Below are positions 1 through 11,660 of a DNA stretch of 64,000 nucleotides, one piece after another (position 1 is the stretch's first letter; every line of letters begins with the position of its first letter). Position numbers and translations under genes: made by a program. Origin of the DNA: Chelydra serpentina (lineage: Eukaryota; Chordata; Testudines; Chelydridae); the NCBI GenBank assembly GCA_037349315.1, contig JBAIAC010000008.1:38228001-38292000 (forward strand). Reading direction: 5' to 3'. The notes beneath the pieces are model-generated. The model was given only the letters and a program-made list of their open reading frames with translations, made no database searches and was not told the DNA's origin.

Positions 1-2500
1 GAATTGTTTTGAATTATTTCTGTCCTGCACAGCTTCATATAATTAAGACGCTTAATGTGGAAATTACTTAGGCTTTAGAGAAATGTAATGTTTTTCCATG
101 ACTTAATAAATGAGAACTTTTAAAATTCATTGCAAGCATTTCCATCTCTATGGTTCTTGGGTTATATTCTAGCTCCACTGCAGTCAATAGCAATAATCAC
201 ATTGACTTCCACAGCAGCAGGATTTCACCCCTTAAGTTTTGCAAATGCTAACCTATTATGAAATTGCATTTGATTCTCAAGAGGGGGGGGAATTCAAGCT
301 TTTCATATTCTGCATATATGTGAGGTTTTAGACACTTTTGGTAGGAGATTCTACTCTGGTTAGAGTATATAGAGAAAATCAGGGGGAAAAATACTTGAAA
401 GAGTTTTTATTTTCCTACAGTCATGCTTTCTCCAAGAGAGTTGAGATTATAAATAATCAAAAAATCTTTCTGGAATAGTCTGGAATACATTTCCTGCCTT
501 TCAAATAAATGTAAACAAAATAGCAGAAAATAACAGAAGAGTTAATTGTTACACACGGTATCTCAAATATTCTAGCAAACAGTCTGCTGATAGAAAGGCA
601 TGAATAAAAAGAGAAATCTAATAATATGAAGAAAGTCACTAATTAGGAAAAAATAAGATATGGTGAGATATTGTACATGAATACTGTTTCTCTGAAGACA
701 AGTAATACCTATATTTTTAAAGAAAAAATCAGAAATAGCTTTGAACTCAGTTTTAATTAAACTACGGACTTGGTTTCACCCCAGACATGCAAACTGAAAA
801 AAAATGACATCCATCCTGGCACATCTACTAAAATATTCTCTCAAAACCACTATGGAGCTGCCAAGGATATATTTACCAAAGATAATCTCCAAGCTTGGAG
901 AAATTCTTTAAATTTTATGAAAAATTATATATGTCAGAGGCCCCAGAAAGTAAACATCAGTGAACAGGTTTTAGGCAAGCTGCAATTGTCCACTATTTCT
1001 GAACTACAAGCTACACAACTCAATTCTCTTTTCACCTCTTGAGAGGATATACACACAATAGACCTTCAACAGGTGTAAATCACTTAGCTCCACAATGGAG
1101 CTATGTTGATTTAGAGGACTGAGGATGTGGCCTAAAAAATGTCACTTAGTCCCAATGAATAATCTTTAAACTACTGCAAAAGAGGGGTCAGCAGCCACAC
1201 AAATGATGTTCTTATACACATCATCTCTACAATACAGTGCCTAACATGGGCTTGATCCTGGAAGGGGTGTAGCCTTCTGGCACCAATCCCCAAAACAACC
1301 ATTTACATATGGGTTTAATCTTAACAATATGACTAGTCACAGTGACTGAGCACTATATGCCTTACATGGAAAAGAGATGAAGACCCACTGCACTGTATCT
1401 CACAAAAGTCAATCTTACTTTAAACACAGACTTTAAACCACCTCCAAATAGTTTGACAAACATATATAGTTTTAAACACTTGTCACCTACAAAATTCATG
1501 ACTAGACAGAGTTTATGGCGGCTGCTATCAGAATACCACTAATCTCAGAAGAGTTTTGAATTCAATCTTTCATGTGGGCTCACATCAGTAAATACAGTCT
1601 CAATGGGTCTGGCACAAGCAATTGACAGTGAGTTCAACTACATATATAGGAGTATTGACATTAGACTAACCTCACAATATGAGTCTGTATACAGATGACA
1701 TCCTCTTAACCCTTTTTGAATATTGATTCCTTATTCATGGTAATTAGTACAATTTTAAAAGTCTTACTAGCAGTCTCAGTGTTTCAAAATCTCTTACTAT
1801 GACTCATCAAATCATTCTGTCCCTGTTCCATCGCTTTTCAGTGATGGGACCTCACTTGCAGCTTCACTCGAGGATTCTCATATATTGGTACCACCAAGCG
1901 TATAACACTCTAGAAAAGCCATAAATCTTGCAAAACCTTGAGAATTTGGAAAGTTACAATTTACCACTCAGACATCATCATCTTTGTCATGGTGGAAAGA
2001 GAGGTAAGGGTCCAGAGCATTCTTCCATGAAGAGCTATGTGAGTGAGAGGTGAAAGTATGGAGCTTTCCCCTGAATACCTGCAAGCCTGTTTGTTCAGTA
2101 GGGAATGCTGCCAAGCTATCTACAAAGTCTACTGTTGCCTCCAGAGAGATGTCTCCTTACAGCAAAAGTACGGAACAAGAATGAGGGAGTTATCAGGATG
2201 AAAGTTTCAGCTACTACTTGTTAAGTGCCAATTCTATGATCAGCAGTTTGAAAGATGCAGGTATCAATCTGGTCCTTGCCTTGAATATTTTACAAACAAC
2301 AAATCAGACATAAAAGGCAAGATAATTATATATATGATAGCTATGTTTCCCTAGATGGAAGATGTATCTGGATATCCCGATAACAGACTACTTATTTTTA
2401 GTTTAAAAACGTAGAAAATATTTGGCCATTCTGGGGAGAGTGATTTCTGCGTCTTAGAATTACCAAACTGGCATTATAACTAGCAAATTTGACCAAAATT
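1..2500. other. AT-rich non-coding DNA, no gene recognised
   Basis: I see no exon, repeat end or RNA gene here. A 90-codon frame at 770-1042 (+) and a 60-codon frame at 457-639 (-) are within chance expectation for AT-rich DNA and resemble no family I know. Codon use and composition do not change across them. Confidence 0.6.
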
Positions 2501-2501
2501 C

Positions 2502-2520
2502 TAAAAAAAAAAAAAAAAAA
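2502..2520. repeat. poly(A) tract
   Basis: An uninterrupted run of about 19 A. No LINE or SINE body is recognisable upstream, so it may be a retroposon tail or simple slippage. Confidence 0.7.
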
Positions 2521-3292
2521 GTGAGAAAATGAAAATCTGCCAAAAGGAATCTCAGCCTCCTTCTTTCCATGGCCTTCCCTACTCCTCTACATCAAACACA
2601 CATTGCCACAAATGATGAGAATGCAGGATGCAGAAGTAAATTTGACTTGAATGTTCACATATTGTGCATCCAACTGCTCTACTTGCAGAACAAATTTCAT
2701 AAACAAATGACCTAGCAGAAACCAATTTCTAAACTGGTCAATTTGGCAAACTCCTTATTTCACGTTACACTTTTTATATGTTTTACACTATATATATAGC
2801 TCAGTTGTGCAATCCTTATTTACACTGTGAGCATTTTAAGTCCATACTTTGAAGTAAACAAATGCAAACACAGACAGATTTACATAAATTTGAGTTGTCT
2901 GTGATTTGTTTTTTATTAATTAAAGTCCAAGATTAGTTCCTATATTAACATAATAGTGATAAATTAGAGACATCGTAGATTTATGGATCATAATATGCTT
3001 CTGCATTCTGCTACTCACTAAAGACAGTCTGAAATATCAGTTTCCTTCATCAGGGCCCCCTGCCAATGTGCAGTATTTTCAGCAACACTTTATCTTTGAT
3101 CCTGATAAAAACACATAGAAAAACATTTGGTTACAGAAAAAAGCTGCAAGAATATTTACTTTTATTCAGAAGAATATTTTTGCTTTGCTTTCATGAAATG
3201 TCTTTCTTTTCCCTAGTAGCTCAGAGATAACAGGTAATAAAATGTTGCAAGTTCTTATTTCTTGTCTCTTAGTCTTTCCTACCTAAGTCTGA

Positions 3293-3293
3293 C

Positions 3294-3344
<51 letters not shown>

Positions 3345-3372
3345 CACATACACACATAAAAATACACACACA
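3293..3372. repeat. compound microsatellite (CT)n(TA)n(CA)n
   Basis: About 28 bp of CT dinucleotides run straight into about 24 bp of TA and then a broken CA-rich stretch. The apparent frame over it (3262-3516) is low-complexity Ser/Leu then Tyr/Ile and is not a gene. The tract lies just upstream of the Penelope-like fragment that starts near 3520. Confidence 0.95.
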
Positions 3373-3522
3373 ATCTTTCTCCACTCTATCTCCTATAGAC
3401 ACTGCCTTTCTCAGTCTCCTTTTTCTCTCTCTCTCCTACATACATATTCTCTGGTTCCCCTTCCTTTCCCTCTCTCTATGCCTACATACATAGGAAGAGT
3501 GGTTGCAGCATATTAATCAAGC

Positions 3523-3830
3523 ATGTCCTTTAGTCTGACCATGCCTATCAAGGCAATAGTGCTCATGTCAGAATGCCCCAATAACACCTACAGGGGTGAA
3601 ACTATACTCTCAAATGAACTCACACAGAAAAATGATAAAAGAGAAAAACCCATATCACCTGTGGGTGAACACTTTTCACAAAACGAAACTCACTCAATAT
3701 CTGACCTCTCAGTCCTCATCCTCAAAGGAAACCAGCACAACATCTTCAAAAGATGAGCCTGGGAGCTTAAATTTGTAAGTTTGCTAGACACTAAAAATCA
3801 GGGACTGAATAGAGACACAGGATTGTTTGC
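3523..3830 (+). pseudogene. GIY-YIG endonuclease C-terminus of a Penelope-like element, broken
   Basis: The frame 3523-3756 contains a block PVGEHFSQ followed by SISDLSVLILKGN, which is the usual C-terminal part of reptile Penelope-like endonucleases (family knowledge). Downstream the family continues in another phase (AWELKF, then DTKNQGLNRDTG near 3765-3820), after an in-frame stop at 3754-3756. Upstream, a degenerate YRGET near residues 22-26 stands where the YIG-E-T motif should be, and a second overlapping frame (3596-3778) suggests a frameshift near 3600. No full domain survives. The endonuclease would nick target DNA during retrotransposition; this copy cannot do so. Confidence 0.6.
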
Positions 3831-3847
3831 TTATTTTAATTAATTAT

Positions 3848-4032
3848 CTCATGGAACTGGAAGGACCTTGAAAGGTCATTGAGTCTAGTCCCCTGCCTTT
3901 ACTACGAGGACCAAGTACTGTCCCCCGACAGATTTTTGTCCCAGATCCCTAAATGGCCCTTTCAAGGATTGAACTCACAACCCTGGGTTTAGCAGGCCAG
4001 TGCTCAAACCACTGAGCTATCCATCCCTCCCC
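3848..4032 (-). mobile_element. tRNA-derived turtle SINE with CR1-like tail (variant b)
   Basis: Read on the minus strand it begins GGGGAGGGATGGATAGCTCA (A-box region TAGCTCAGTGG), passes a B-box GTTCAATCC, and ends in a CR1-like tail with the GATGACCTTTCAAGGTCC block. The two box motifs are spaced as in a tRNA head. It carries the variant body with GACAGTACTTGGTCC, as does the copy at 42467. It lies inside the Penelope-like element 3520-4380 and so is younger than it. The 5' end abuts a short (ATC)n run. Confidence 0.9.
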
Positions 4033-4389
4033 GCCATAATAATCATCATCATCATCATCCTCCTCTTCCTCCGTAACCCACTAACCTCGACCCCATCTTT
4101 TTTTCTTCCCTCTCCTCCCCCCCACCTCGCCCCATGACTGGAGAGATGTTAAATGGTCGTTTCACCTTGAACAGTCCCTTGAAATATGTTTTAACTATTT
4201 ATGTTAAACAATCTGTTCCATATTGTATTTAGCTGTGACACTCTCAGCACATTTCCCAGACATGAAGAAGAGCTCTATGTAAGCTTGAATATACATCCTC
4301 TATGTAAGCTTGCCTCTCTCACCAACAGAAGTTAATCCAATCAAAAATAGTACCTCACCCACCTTATCTCTTTGATCCTGCAATAAGAT

Positions 4390-5385
4390 CCATGTAGGTA
4401 GAACCTTGCATACATGTGGAGCTCCATTGACTTTAGAGGTCTGCCCACATGGAGCTGAGTGCCGGATTGGCTCTGGTTTGCGTCACTCTCACTCACAAAC
4501 ACGCATGCACAATCTGGAGGTGGAAGACAGCAAAGATTTAAGGTCAGTTCTTAGTCTGGGAATGTTCATTCTCAAAAAAGATTTATCAATATGTTTATTG
4601 GTCCTCAAGTGAGCTGCTCTTTTTGTGAATTACTGGAGGATATTTAAATACTAGACCTATCTGATAAAAAAAATATGTATTGAAGTACCAAATTTACTTT
4701 GCATATATTTGCAATTATTTATGCAAAATTAACAAAACAAGAATGCTGATCTAAAAAAAGTGCTATAGATGCTGCAAAAAAAGGGTAAGGCGCTGCCACG
4801 TATTATAAAGGGAAGATAGATATAGTAGTTCATTTTCAGAAGCACCACTATCCACTTAAACCAAAGTGAGCTACCCTATGGAATATTCACAATGCTGTGA
4901 GAGCAATTTAATGGGCTGCTACATTACAAATAGTCACATACTGTGTTTTTTACTCCTGTGATATGAGTGTGTGAAGTCAAGTTTGGATTCTATTACAAAT
5001 GTAGCCAATATTTCAAATAGTAAATGTGCTAGTGTGATAAACCTGCACTCTTCACCAAGCCAGCAAGACTCCTCTCACTACACTGATGTAAATATTGTTG
5101 TTCATTTTACTGGACTCCTCGGTCCTGTTTTTTAACATTTTTCTTTTGTTGTTACTAGGCAACCAAGGCTATCCTGTTTCACAGAGAGAGAGAGATGCTT
5201 ATCATTTATTTTAATAGGAAAGATCCGTGACCCAAAACAAAAGCTTTTGCTGTGATATTATGACAAGTAATATATAAATGGGAATGTATAGGTAATTTTA
5301 TTTTATTTTATTTCAAGGTAATACATATATGAATTTTTGTACCTATTCTACACAATGAACAAGCTTGTGTGCTGAATTATAGGTG
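4390..5385. other. non-coding, nothing recognised except one X-box-like site
   Basis: AT-rich sequence with short GA and CT runs. The 68-codon frame at 4406-4612 is not recognisable as a protein family. Confidence 0.5.
5151..5163. promoter_or_regulatory. X-box-like RFX motif
   Basis: GTTACTAGGCAAC consists of two near-inverted half sites separated by one base, the form bound by RFX-family factors. A single site of this length is expected now and then by chance, and there is no adjacent promoter or exon, so function is uncertain. Confidence 0.2.
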
Positions 5386-5502
5386 AGATTTTCAAATGGA
5401 CTCAATGTTGACAACCCTTTTCCCATTGAAGTCAATCATAAAATTGCCATTGACTTTAATGGGAGCAAAGTTAGGCCAATGTTGAGCACTTTGGAAATAC
5501 CC
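5386..5502. repeat. palindromic MITE, TTTTCAAA...GGCCAATGYTGAGCACTT type
   Basis: The left end reads ATTTTCAAATGG and the right end TTAGGCCAATGTTGAGCACT; related copies lie at 26026-26144 and 28506-28606. In intact copies of this type both ends carry the same block in opposite orientation. The middle holds CATTGACTTTAATGGG. Probably a short non-autonomous DNA element; superfamily not determined. Confidence 0.5.
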
Positions 5503-5504
5503 AC

Positions 5505-6440
5505 CAATCACAAAAAGTATCGCGCCCGCTCAAGCCAGGTTTGAACAAGAGACATTCAGCATTCTAGCACAATAGTTAAACATATTCATGGTAAAGGGTA
5601 AAGAACTATTTGTTCTTGTGAAGTTGGAAGATCACCAAAACCAACTGGCTGAGAACAAGCAATTGCCTCTGGTCTGAAAGCATCTAATTGATTTACCTTT
5701 TATAATGAAGAAAAGATGCCAGGTTATGAGCACTACTAGAAAGGAGAGAAAAATCAAGTAGATGAGAAATATTTCTAGAGATTATATTTAAAAATATAAG
5801 TAAGATGAATCTGTAAGTGATGCACAGCATTTTGGGTCTCAGCTGGAAGTACAGGGCTGTTTAGAACCTGCCCAACAAATGAATCTGGCTCAGTACCTAA
5901 AACTTCCTCCCTGTACTAGATAGTGCTGCCGGCATGTAATATAATGCATCAGGGTAGCTATTTACACCTATAACAGAAATCATGATGTCGTTCACTCAGC
6001 TTATACTCTGCTAAAAATACACTTAAATGACACTTAAGCCAGCAGCAGCTTGAGTTGGAATCAGCAGACACTATCTGCTCTATAAGCATTACCACGTTGC
6101 TGGCTTTACTGATTTATCAGAAGCCTAACTCTTTCTTGTGGGGTCCCCTATTTAACCCTCTACTCCCCTTCTCAAAGGTCCATGTCCTGATGATTCTTTC
6201 TCTGTCTACCCAACAAGGGCAGGCTGATTCTTGCTACAATCCTGTCCATGTAGTTTATACTGGCCAGAGGTCAAGGCTGGATTAAGATACTCCAGGGCCA
6301 TAGGCACACCATGATAGGGGCCTAGGCCTTAATCTGGTCCTGTCAGGCAAGGTATGCCTTAGAACAACAAAAGACATTCTCTGCAAGTGATGGACTAGCT
6401 AAGAACACAAATCCCCATGCTGTTCTGGACTGTTTACCTC
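5505..6440. other. non-coding; a possible MITE fragment near 6270-6350
   Basis: The stretch GGCTGGATTAAGATACTCCA near 6273 with GGGGCCTAGGCC near 6318 resembles the end of a common reptile DNA element, but no partner end is visible. The 76-codon frame at 6055-6285 is not recognised. Confidence 0.35.
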
Positions 6441-6462
6441 TTGAAAAAGGCATTAGTAATTA

Positions 6463-6700
6463 GGGCTGTCCAGAAAACAACAATTCCAGTTTGCAAAACA
6501 ATTTCAGGTTTTGATATTTGTTTTCATTTCACATTGGGATGAAGACAAGACCTTTCTACTTTTTTTGCAAAAATAATAAATAAATAAAAGAAAGAAAAAA
6601 ACAAAGGGAGAGAGAGAGGGAGAGACCCACCCAAGATTAGCCAGTTGCCCAGTGGCTAGGGTACACACCTGGATGTGGGACATTCAAGTGTCACAGTTTC
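6463..6700. repeat. fragment of hAT-like family, same type as 11147 and 22621
   Basis: The stretch 6645-6700 (GCCCAGTGGCTAGGGTACAC followed by CCTGGATGTGGGACATTCAA) corresponds to the tRNA-like module seen in the elements at 11147 and 22621. It is preceded by a GA-rich run (6606-6625) that also occurs in those copies. The left limit is a guess from an AGGGCTGTCC block. Confidence 0.4.
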
Positions 6701-7130
6701 AAGATTAACCACACCAAGATTAACCTCTCCCCTTGCTGGTCTTCCAGCACCTGTGGTTAACTCTTTCTCCAGGGGTTATAACAATGTACACCAAAAGTTA
6801 CAAGTTATCATGCAGCTCTTTCTATGTAAGCACCTTTTATTCTTAAGACCAAAGCATTACAGAGAGAACATATAAAAACAATAAATGTTCTTGTACATAT
6901 ACTAAAAGTTTACCAAAGGTCTTATGGGGCCCTGGTATCTCAAAGTCTTTCCAACTCTTCTGCAAGGGTTGGGCCCTTGGACAGAAAGTCCTCTCTATTT
7001 GCTGGATCACAGAGAAGGCCCTGACTCATTTTAAATGCAGCCTTTTGAACCCAAAAGCTCTGTCTTTGTTCCCTGGGCTCTGGAAACCCAGTTTGAATCA
7101 GTACATGCAAGTCTCCTCAGGCGGTGGTAC
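6700..7130 (-). mobile_element. LTR-like fragment
   Basis: A minus-strand AATAAA (plus TTTATT near 6836) lies in a stretch that I recognise as a recurrent reptile LTR-type sequence (TTACAGAGAG, CACAGAGAAGGCCCTGACTC blocks). No TG...CA ends or target duplication could be set, so the limits are approximate and the class is inferred. Confidence 0.35.
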
Positions 7131-7169
7131 CTCTCTGGTGGTGTTTACAATGTGAGTGATTCATCAAGT

Positions 7170-7378
7170 GTCAGTGTGGAACCTAACGCGCACTAAAAGT
7201 TTCCTAGTGTGCTTTAATCTGCTCCACTTTGAAACAGGAGTAGGTCAATGAGCACTAGTGAACTTGTAATGTGCAGTCACAGGGTCCAATGGACCGTTAT
7301 TTCACAGTCCACTAATGCGCTGTAGATTTAGATCCCAGCTTGACGCACACTAACTGTTTGTCTAAACAAGCTCTTAGA
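7170..7378. repeat. MITE fragment ending in TCTAAACAAGCTCTTA
   Basis: The right end resembles the GTCTACACAAGCCCTTA-type TIR seen at 57424 and 37323. The body (GCGCACTAAAAGTTTCCTAG, AATGCGCTGTAGATTTAGAT) is a recurrent reptile repeat body from memory. The left TIR is eroded. Confidence 0.4.
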
Positions 7379-7379
7379 G

Positions 7380-8110
7380 TAGTCCTGAAACTGCTTTAAG
7401 TTCCTCCTTGGGACTGGAGCCCAGCAGATCAGGGAGACTGAAAACGTTACAGCCATCTTTACAGCATCCCCATGCCCCAAAATGTGCCAATGCCAAAAAG
7501 TCAGTCCTGAGCATCTGGCCCAGCATCCTTCTAGGGTTTTTTCTTCTTGTTCGTGTAGTTAAAGAGACTCCTTATGTGATGAGTCATAAGCTAGGTCTGC
7601 AGATTTGGGCCCTATCTAATTATTTCTTAGTTTATATTCAGTTGTCTAGTTTGTTATGCAGCAAAATCATTCTGATGAGATATAAAAACTGAAAGGAAAG
7701 CTTTCTAAACTGTCTGTCATTAATTTTCCCTCTGAGTTCATGATTTTTCCAAGGATGTACTGCACAGCAGAACTGAAGGTTTTCTCAGCAGCATAATAAA
7801 CCTTCCCCTGCTCTTTGAAGTGATTGAAAGCCAGAAGAACATTTATCGAATATCAAATAACATATTATAAAAATAAGGAAACTTTTTTTTAATTACCAGG
7901 ATGCTTTAATATCTACTGGCTAGTCTGACTGAGAGGTTCATATTAATACCACTTTGTATAGTACATACAAAAAGAGGAAAATGGAGGAATTTGATATGAA
8001 ATTAACTAGCAGAATAAACAATAACATTAAAATATCCATTTTACGATGATTCCTGTACCTAGATTCTGATTTCACTCTCAGGCCTCCTATAAATATCAAG
8101 ACTATTGATT
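7380..8110. other. non-coding, nothing recognised
   Basis: The 94-codon frame at 7408-7692 (+) has no family signature. No TIR, tail or RNA gene is visible. Confidence 0.5.
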
Positions 8111-8114
8111 TTTT

Positions 8115-8299
8115 GGGGGGAGGGATAGCTCAGTGGTTTGAGCATTGGCCTGCTAAACCCAGGGTTATGAGTTCAATCCTTGAGGGGGCCATTTAGGGAT
8201 CTGGGGCAAAAATTGGGGATTGGTCCTGCTTTGAGCAGGGGGTTGGACTAGTTGACCTCCTAAGGTCCCTTCCAACCCTGATAGTCTATGATTCTATGA
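8115..8299 (+). mobile_element. tRNA-derived turtle SINE with CR1-like tail (variant a)
   Basis: The head has the A-box region TAGCTCAGTGGTTTGAGCA and the B-box region GAGTTCAATCC at tRNA-like spacing. The body is GGGGATTGGTCCTGCTTTGA and the tail GTTGACCTCCTAAGGTCCC ending in a TATGATTCTATGA repeat like CR1 3' ends. Pol III heads of this kind direct their own transcription, and retroposition depends on a LINE with a matching tail (established for tortoise SINEs and CR1-like LINEs). No clean target duplication is visible. Confidence 0.92.
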
Positions 8300-9475
8300 C
8301 TAAACTCTGCTTTCTTCTTTATTTTTTTACATTGATGGTCTAAGCCCTTTATCTTGTGAAGATATCCTTGAAAGTGTAAACTAGTATTGAAAGGTAACCA
8401 GTGATTTTCCCTAAGGAATTATTTGTATAAGAAACCTAGAGGCCCCAATCAGCCATCAGGCTCCCCTTATACTTGGGGTTGTATATACACATTGCAAAAA
8501 TACAGTCTCTGTCTCAAGGAGATTTCAGTCTGGGTAAAGTTTATGGGGTGTTCAGAGCCTCCTTCCACCATACAGCATGCCAGATCTAGCCTATGGAACC
8601 CATGCTGATAATTCTAGCATGGCTGCACACTCCCTACCAACCTAGCTGTCTACATGTGACCTGGCTCTTCTTCTAACCAATGTAGCCTCTGACCTCAAGG
8701 AAGGGCAGGTAAATAGTATGAAAAGCAGTCCCATAGCTGCTGACTTTTTATGGGAGGTTATAGGCCAAGCTTAGCTTAGTCCCAGTTTGCACAAAACAAA
8801 GCAGATTTAGGAAAGATAGTTTCCTGAGTATCTATGGGTCTTGTAGGCTGTTGCAATGCATGCTGGGAAGAAGTACCAGGGAATATAAGGAGCAAGTTTC
8901 ACCTAGAATACCACAAGACTAGAATTTCTGTGGGGTTCTCCATCAGGAAAGCTGGGGGAGTAGACAGCTTGGGAGGATTTACGGAAAAGGCCTGTGAAAA
9001 GACAGCATAGAGAAGGACTCAGGGGAAGAATGAGATAAGTGAAGGAAAAGGCCTGGAGTAATACAGCGCTGATGTGAGCTTTAGCCCTGGTGTTGACTGC
9101 TGGACCTTTAGAAGCCAAAAGCTGAGGCTTCCAGAGACAGTGGAAGGAAGTTTCCTTAACTCCCCTGTTTTAGAAGGCAGGGAGCCCAAGCAGACTCTAG
9201 GATATAAACTTTTAAGCCTGGGGAGACCCAGGGAATTTTTAACAGTAGTATCAGTCCTGTCGACATGGACGAATGCTGTGTCCTGAGCAATCTGTGTTTT
9301 GTGGTATTTGGACTCTGATTACCCCAGAATGGGAAAGCTTTTGCTTTGGGTCAAGGACCAGAGCACTAAAAAAAAGTCATTCATCCAAATGACCCAACCA
9401 ACCAGAGGGAAAATGAGACAGAGCTGTGTGCTTAATGCCAGAAAGGTAAGAACCCATTGCATGGGTTAAACCTGG
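8300..9475. other. non-coding; possible degraded LTR at about 8800-9440
   Basis: A GGAATATAAGGAGC TATA-like site near 8880 and a TTTGGACTCTGATTACCCCA block near 9307 resemble parts of reptile LTRs, but I could not define ends or a target duplication. Overlapping frames at 8903-9118 (-) and 9074-9286 (+) lie in this stretch and are not recognised proteins. Confidence 0.3.
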
Positions 9476-9477
9476 CA

Positions 9478-9655
9478 CTCAGAGACATGGGATTCCTGAA
9501 TTTAACACTAAATCCCTGTGTGACCTTAGTTACCTTTCAGTCTTGGGTTCCCTGACCCCCATGTGTAAAATAAGGATTATAATGCTTTCTGCCTCACTGG
9601 GGTGCTGTGATAATTAATTGATTTTTGCAAAGTGCTATACAAGTGCCAAAACTCA
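9478..9655 (+). repeat. MIR-like CORE-SINE fragment
   Basis: The order GTGTGACCTTAG, TACCTTTCAGTC, TGTAAAATAAGGATTATAAT, then CTCACTGGGGTGCTGTGA matches the conserved core and 3' part of MIR-type SINEs. The tRNA head is missing or unrecognisable. Divergence by eye is high, as expected for an ancient amniote repeat. Confidence 0.65.
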
Positions 9656-9659
9656 TCCG

Positions 9660-11095
9660 ATTACACGGTGATTGCTCCAGTGATTTCCCAAGCTCCTTGC
9701 TCAGTTGGAGAACTATCCCTTGAAAAAGATTATGAAAATATGGTACAGTACTTCAAAATCTTGAAAAAGTTCCTCTTGCTTCTTTCTGGAGGAAAATAGT
9801 GACTGTGTGTCAAATTCAGAGTTGTGTAAGTTATTCCCTGCCACTGTTTGTGACCTTGCTTGCCCTGGTTTTAGATCATGAAAGACTATTGACTTCAGCC
9901 GAGTTAACATTCTGATTTACCCCGTTGTAATAACAGCAGACTCAGGACTCATGAGACATCCTTACTTTCTTGCCTCCTCAGAACTATTTCTACTCACTTA
10001 TAGATGGGTACATGCGTGTAAATGTTGCACTAGCATACAGTCCCTTTAAATTCAAGGAACTAGAAGAGGGTGAAAGAAGGTAAAAGGTAAAAAACTAGTG
10101 TGGCGTACAGTAACATACATAATTATTCCCTCCCATTATGTGCTTTTCTTGCGATGCACCTTTCTCCTCTGGCCCTTGTGGCTTGAGTTGAACCAGTAAT
10201 TGTTCCTAACACTCAGCTAGACTCAATGGGCAAAAGTCAGAGGTGCTGGGTAGCCAGTAGTAAGATTCATGTCGATTAGTGGAGGTGAGTTTGAGTCTAA
10301 GGCCCCAATTCTGTCTTGTGATCTGTGCAAGTGGATTGCTACTCTAGTGCAGAGTCCTACTGAAGTCAGTCTTGACTTCCCAAGGCTCTTTCTTCTGCCT
10401 AAATTAAAAGGAGTCAATATTAGTGTAAATGCCCAGACAGTTTCATATACTCACCCTTTTAAAGGCAAAAATGCTCTATATCAATTAAGAAATCCAAACA
10501 CCCTCTGCTTACCCATCAGTTGTTAGTCAATCTTTAAAGCATTCTTTTGCTGTAGCAAGTAAGTCTCCTGTCTGAAGGAAAGAACTGGGGGCACAGTCCT
10601 GCAGTTCTTATTAGTGCAGATATTGGTCATGATGAACATTTGAATTAATATTAAATATTCTGGAGTTATAGGGCCAGATACTCAGCTGGTGTAGACTGGC
10701 ATAGCGTCATTGACCTCACTGGAGCTCTACCATTTACACCAGTTGAGGATCTAGTGGCTTGGACACAACCGAAGCATGTGGATTAAAGTTCAGCATAAAT
10801 GGAGGACTGCCTGATAAGTGACTTCAATGGGGCTATGCATGTGAGTAAGGTCTACAGGTTTTGTCCTTTTGAGGTGATTTGGGACCTGTTAATACTCTTA
10901 CAAAAATTCTTCTTTAACCTCCCAGACTTAATGTTGCTCATTTCATTTTACAATTACACTTTAACTGTAGAGCCCGAATGGTTTTTGTGTTCTTTTCTTC
11001 TTAGCATACAGATACAAAATATAGGCACTCTTACCTTCTTTCTCTCTGGAGCCTCATTAACCCGTACAGTTTATACAGTCATAAACTAATTGTCT
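9660..11095. other. non-coding with small palindromic repeat fragments
   Basis: The pieces 10290-10385 and 10669-10760 contain CCAGATACTCAGCTGGTGTA and TTTACACCAGTTGAGGATCT, facing blocks typical of short palindromic reptile repeats. The frames at 9713-9910, 10269-10526 and 10799-11089 are not recognised as proteins. Confidence 0.45.
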
Positions 11096-11146
11096 GGGTC
11101 TGATCCAACTCCCATGAAAGTCAATGGAAGCTGGATCAGAGCCTTA

Positions 11147-11660
11147 GGGCTAGATACACAAAAGTACTTAGCCACCCTAACTGCCAACATTTAGGCACCA
11201 CTGACACTCACAAAACTACCATTCAGCTTCTGCCAAAACGTGTAGGCACCTACATTTCTGCCACTGGTTTATGTGTAAAACTGCCAAAGTTCTGATGCCA
11301 CCAAGCTACATAGCATCCTCCCTCATGCTTAACTGCTATAGGGATTCTGAAACTAAGCATTCCTGTATATGCCGCCTGCAGGGACCAATCTGGTAGGTGT
11401 GCCCTGAGCACACCTAACCTGCACAAAAGATAGCGGGGTGTATGTACCCCCAATAGGTCAGCACTTAGAGAAATCCCATGGGATGTGGGAGACCCAGACT
11501 TAAAACCCCTACTCTGCCTGATTTGGAGCAGACTTGAACCCAAGTCTCCCCTCACCCCAGTGAGTAACCATCAGGTTAGTGGGTGTTCTGGGGTGGGACT
11601 TTCTCAATCTCTCCTGTTGAAGCTGTTCCACTTTGTATAAATTAAATGTTTCTTAGATCA
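11147..11660 (+). mobile_element. hAT-like non-autonomous element, 3'-eroded
   Basis: It begins GGGCTAGATACACAAAAGTA, closely matching the TIR of the element at 22621. It shares the tRNA-like module (GATGTGGGAGACCC then ACTCTGCCTGATT, about 11480-11522) and a TTCTCAATCTCTCCTGTTGA block followed by CCACTTTGTAT (11600-11637) with that element. The right TIR is not found. The 101-codon minus-strand frame 11250-11555 lies wholly inside and is not a gene. Confidence 0.6.

Larger units (their letters stand above)
3520..4380 (+). mobile_element. Penelope-like retroelement, 3' half, split by a SINE
   Basis: The 5' part (3520-3840) encodes the C-terminal part of a GIY-YIG endonuclease domain; the 3' part (4033-4380) is the untranslated tail, with a GAAGAAGAGCTCTATGTAAG segment near 4265 and a CTCACCCACCTTATCTCT segment near 4355, which I recognise as an abundant reptile repeat end. 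A minus-strand SINE (3848-4032) sits between them. The reverse transcriptase part is absent, so the copy is strongly 5'-truncated. Within the tail CTCTATGTAAGCTTG occurs twice about 29 bp apart, a small local duplication. Class assignment rests on the coding remnant; exact ends are approximate. Confidence 0.65.
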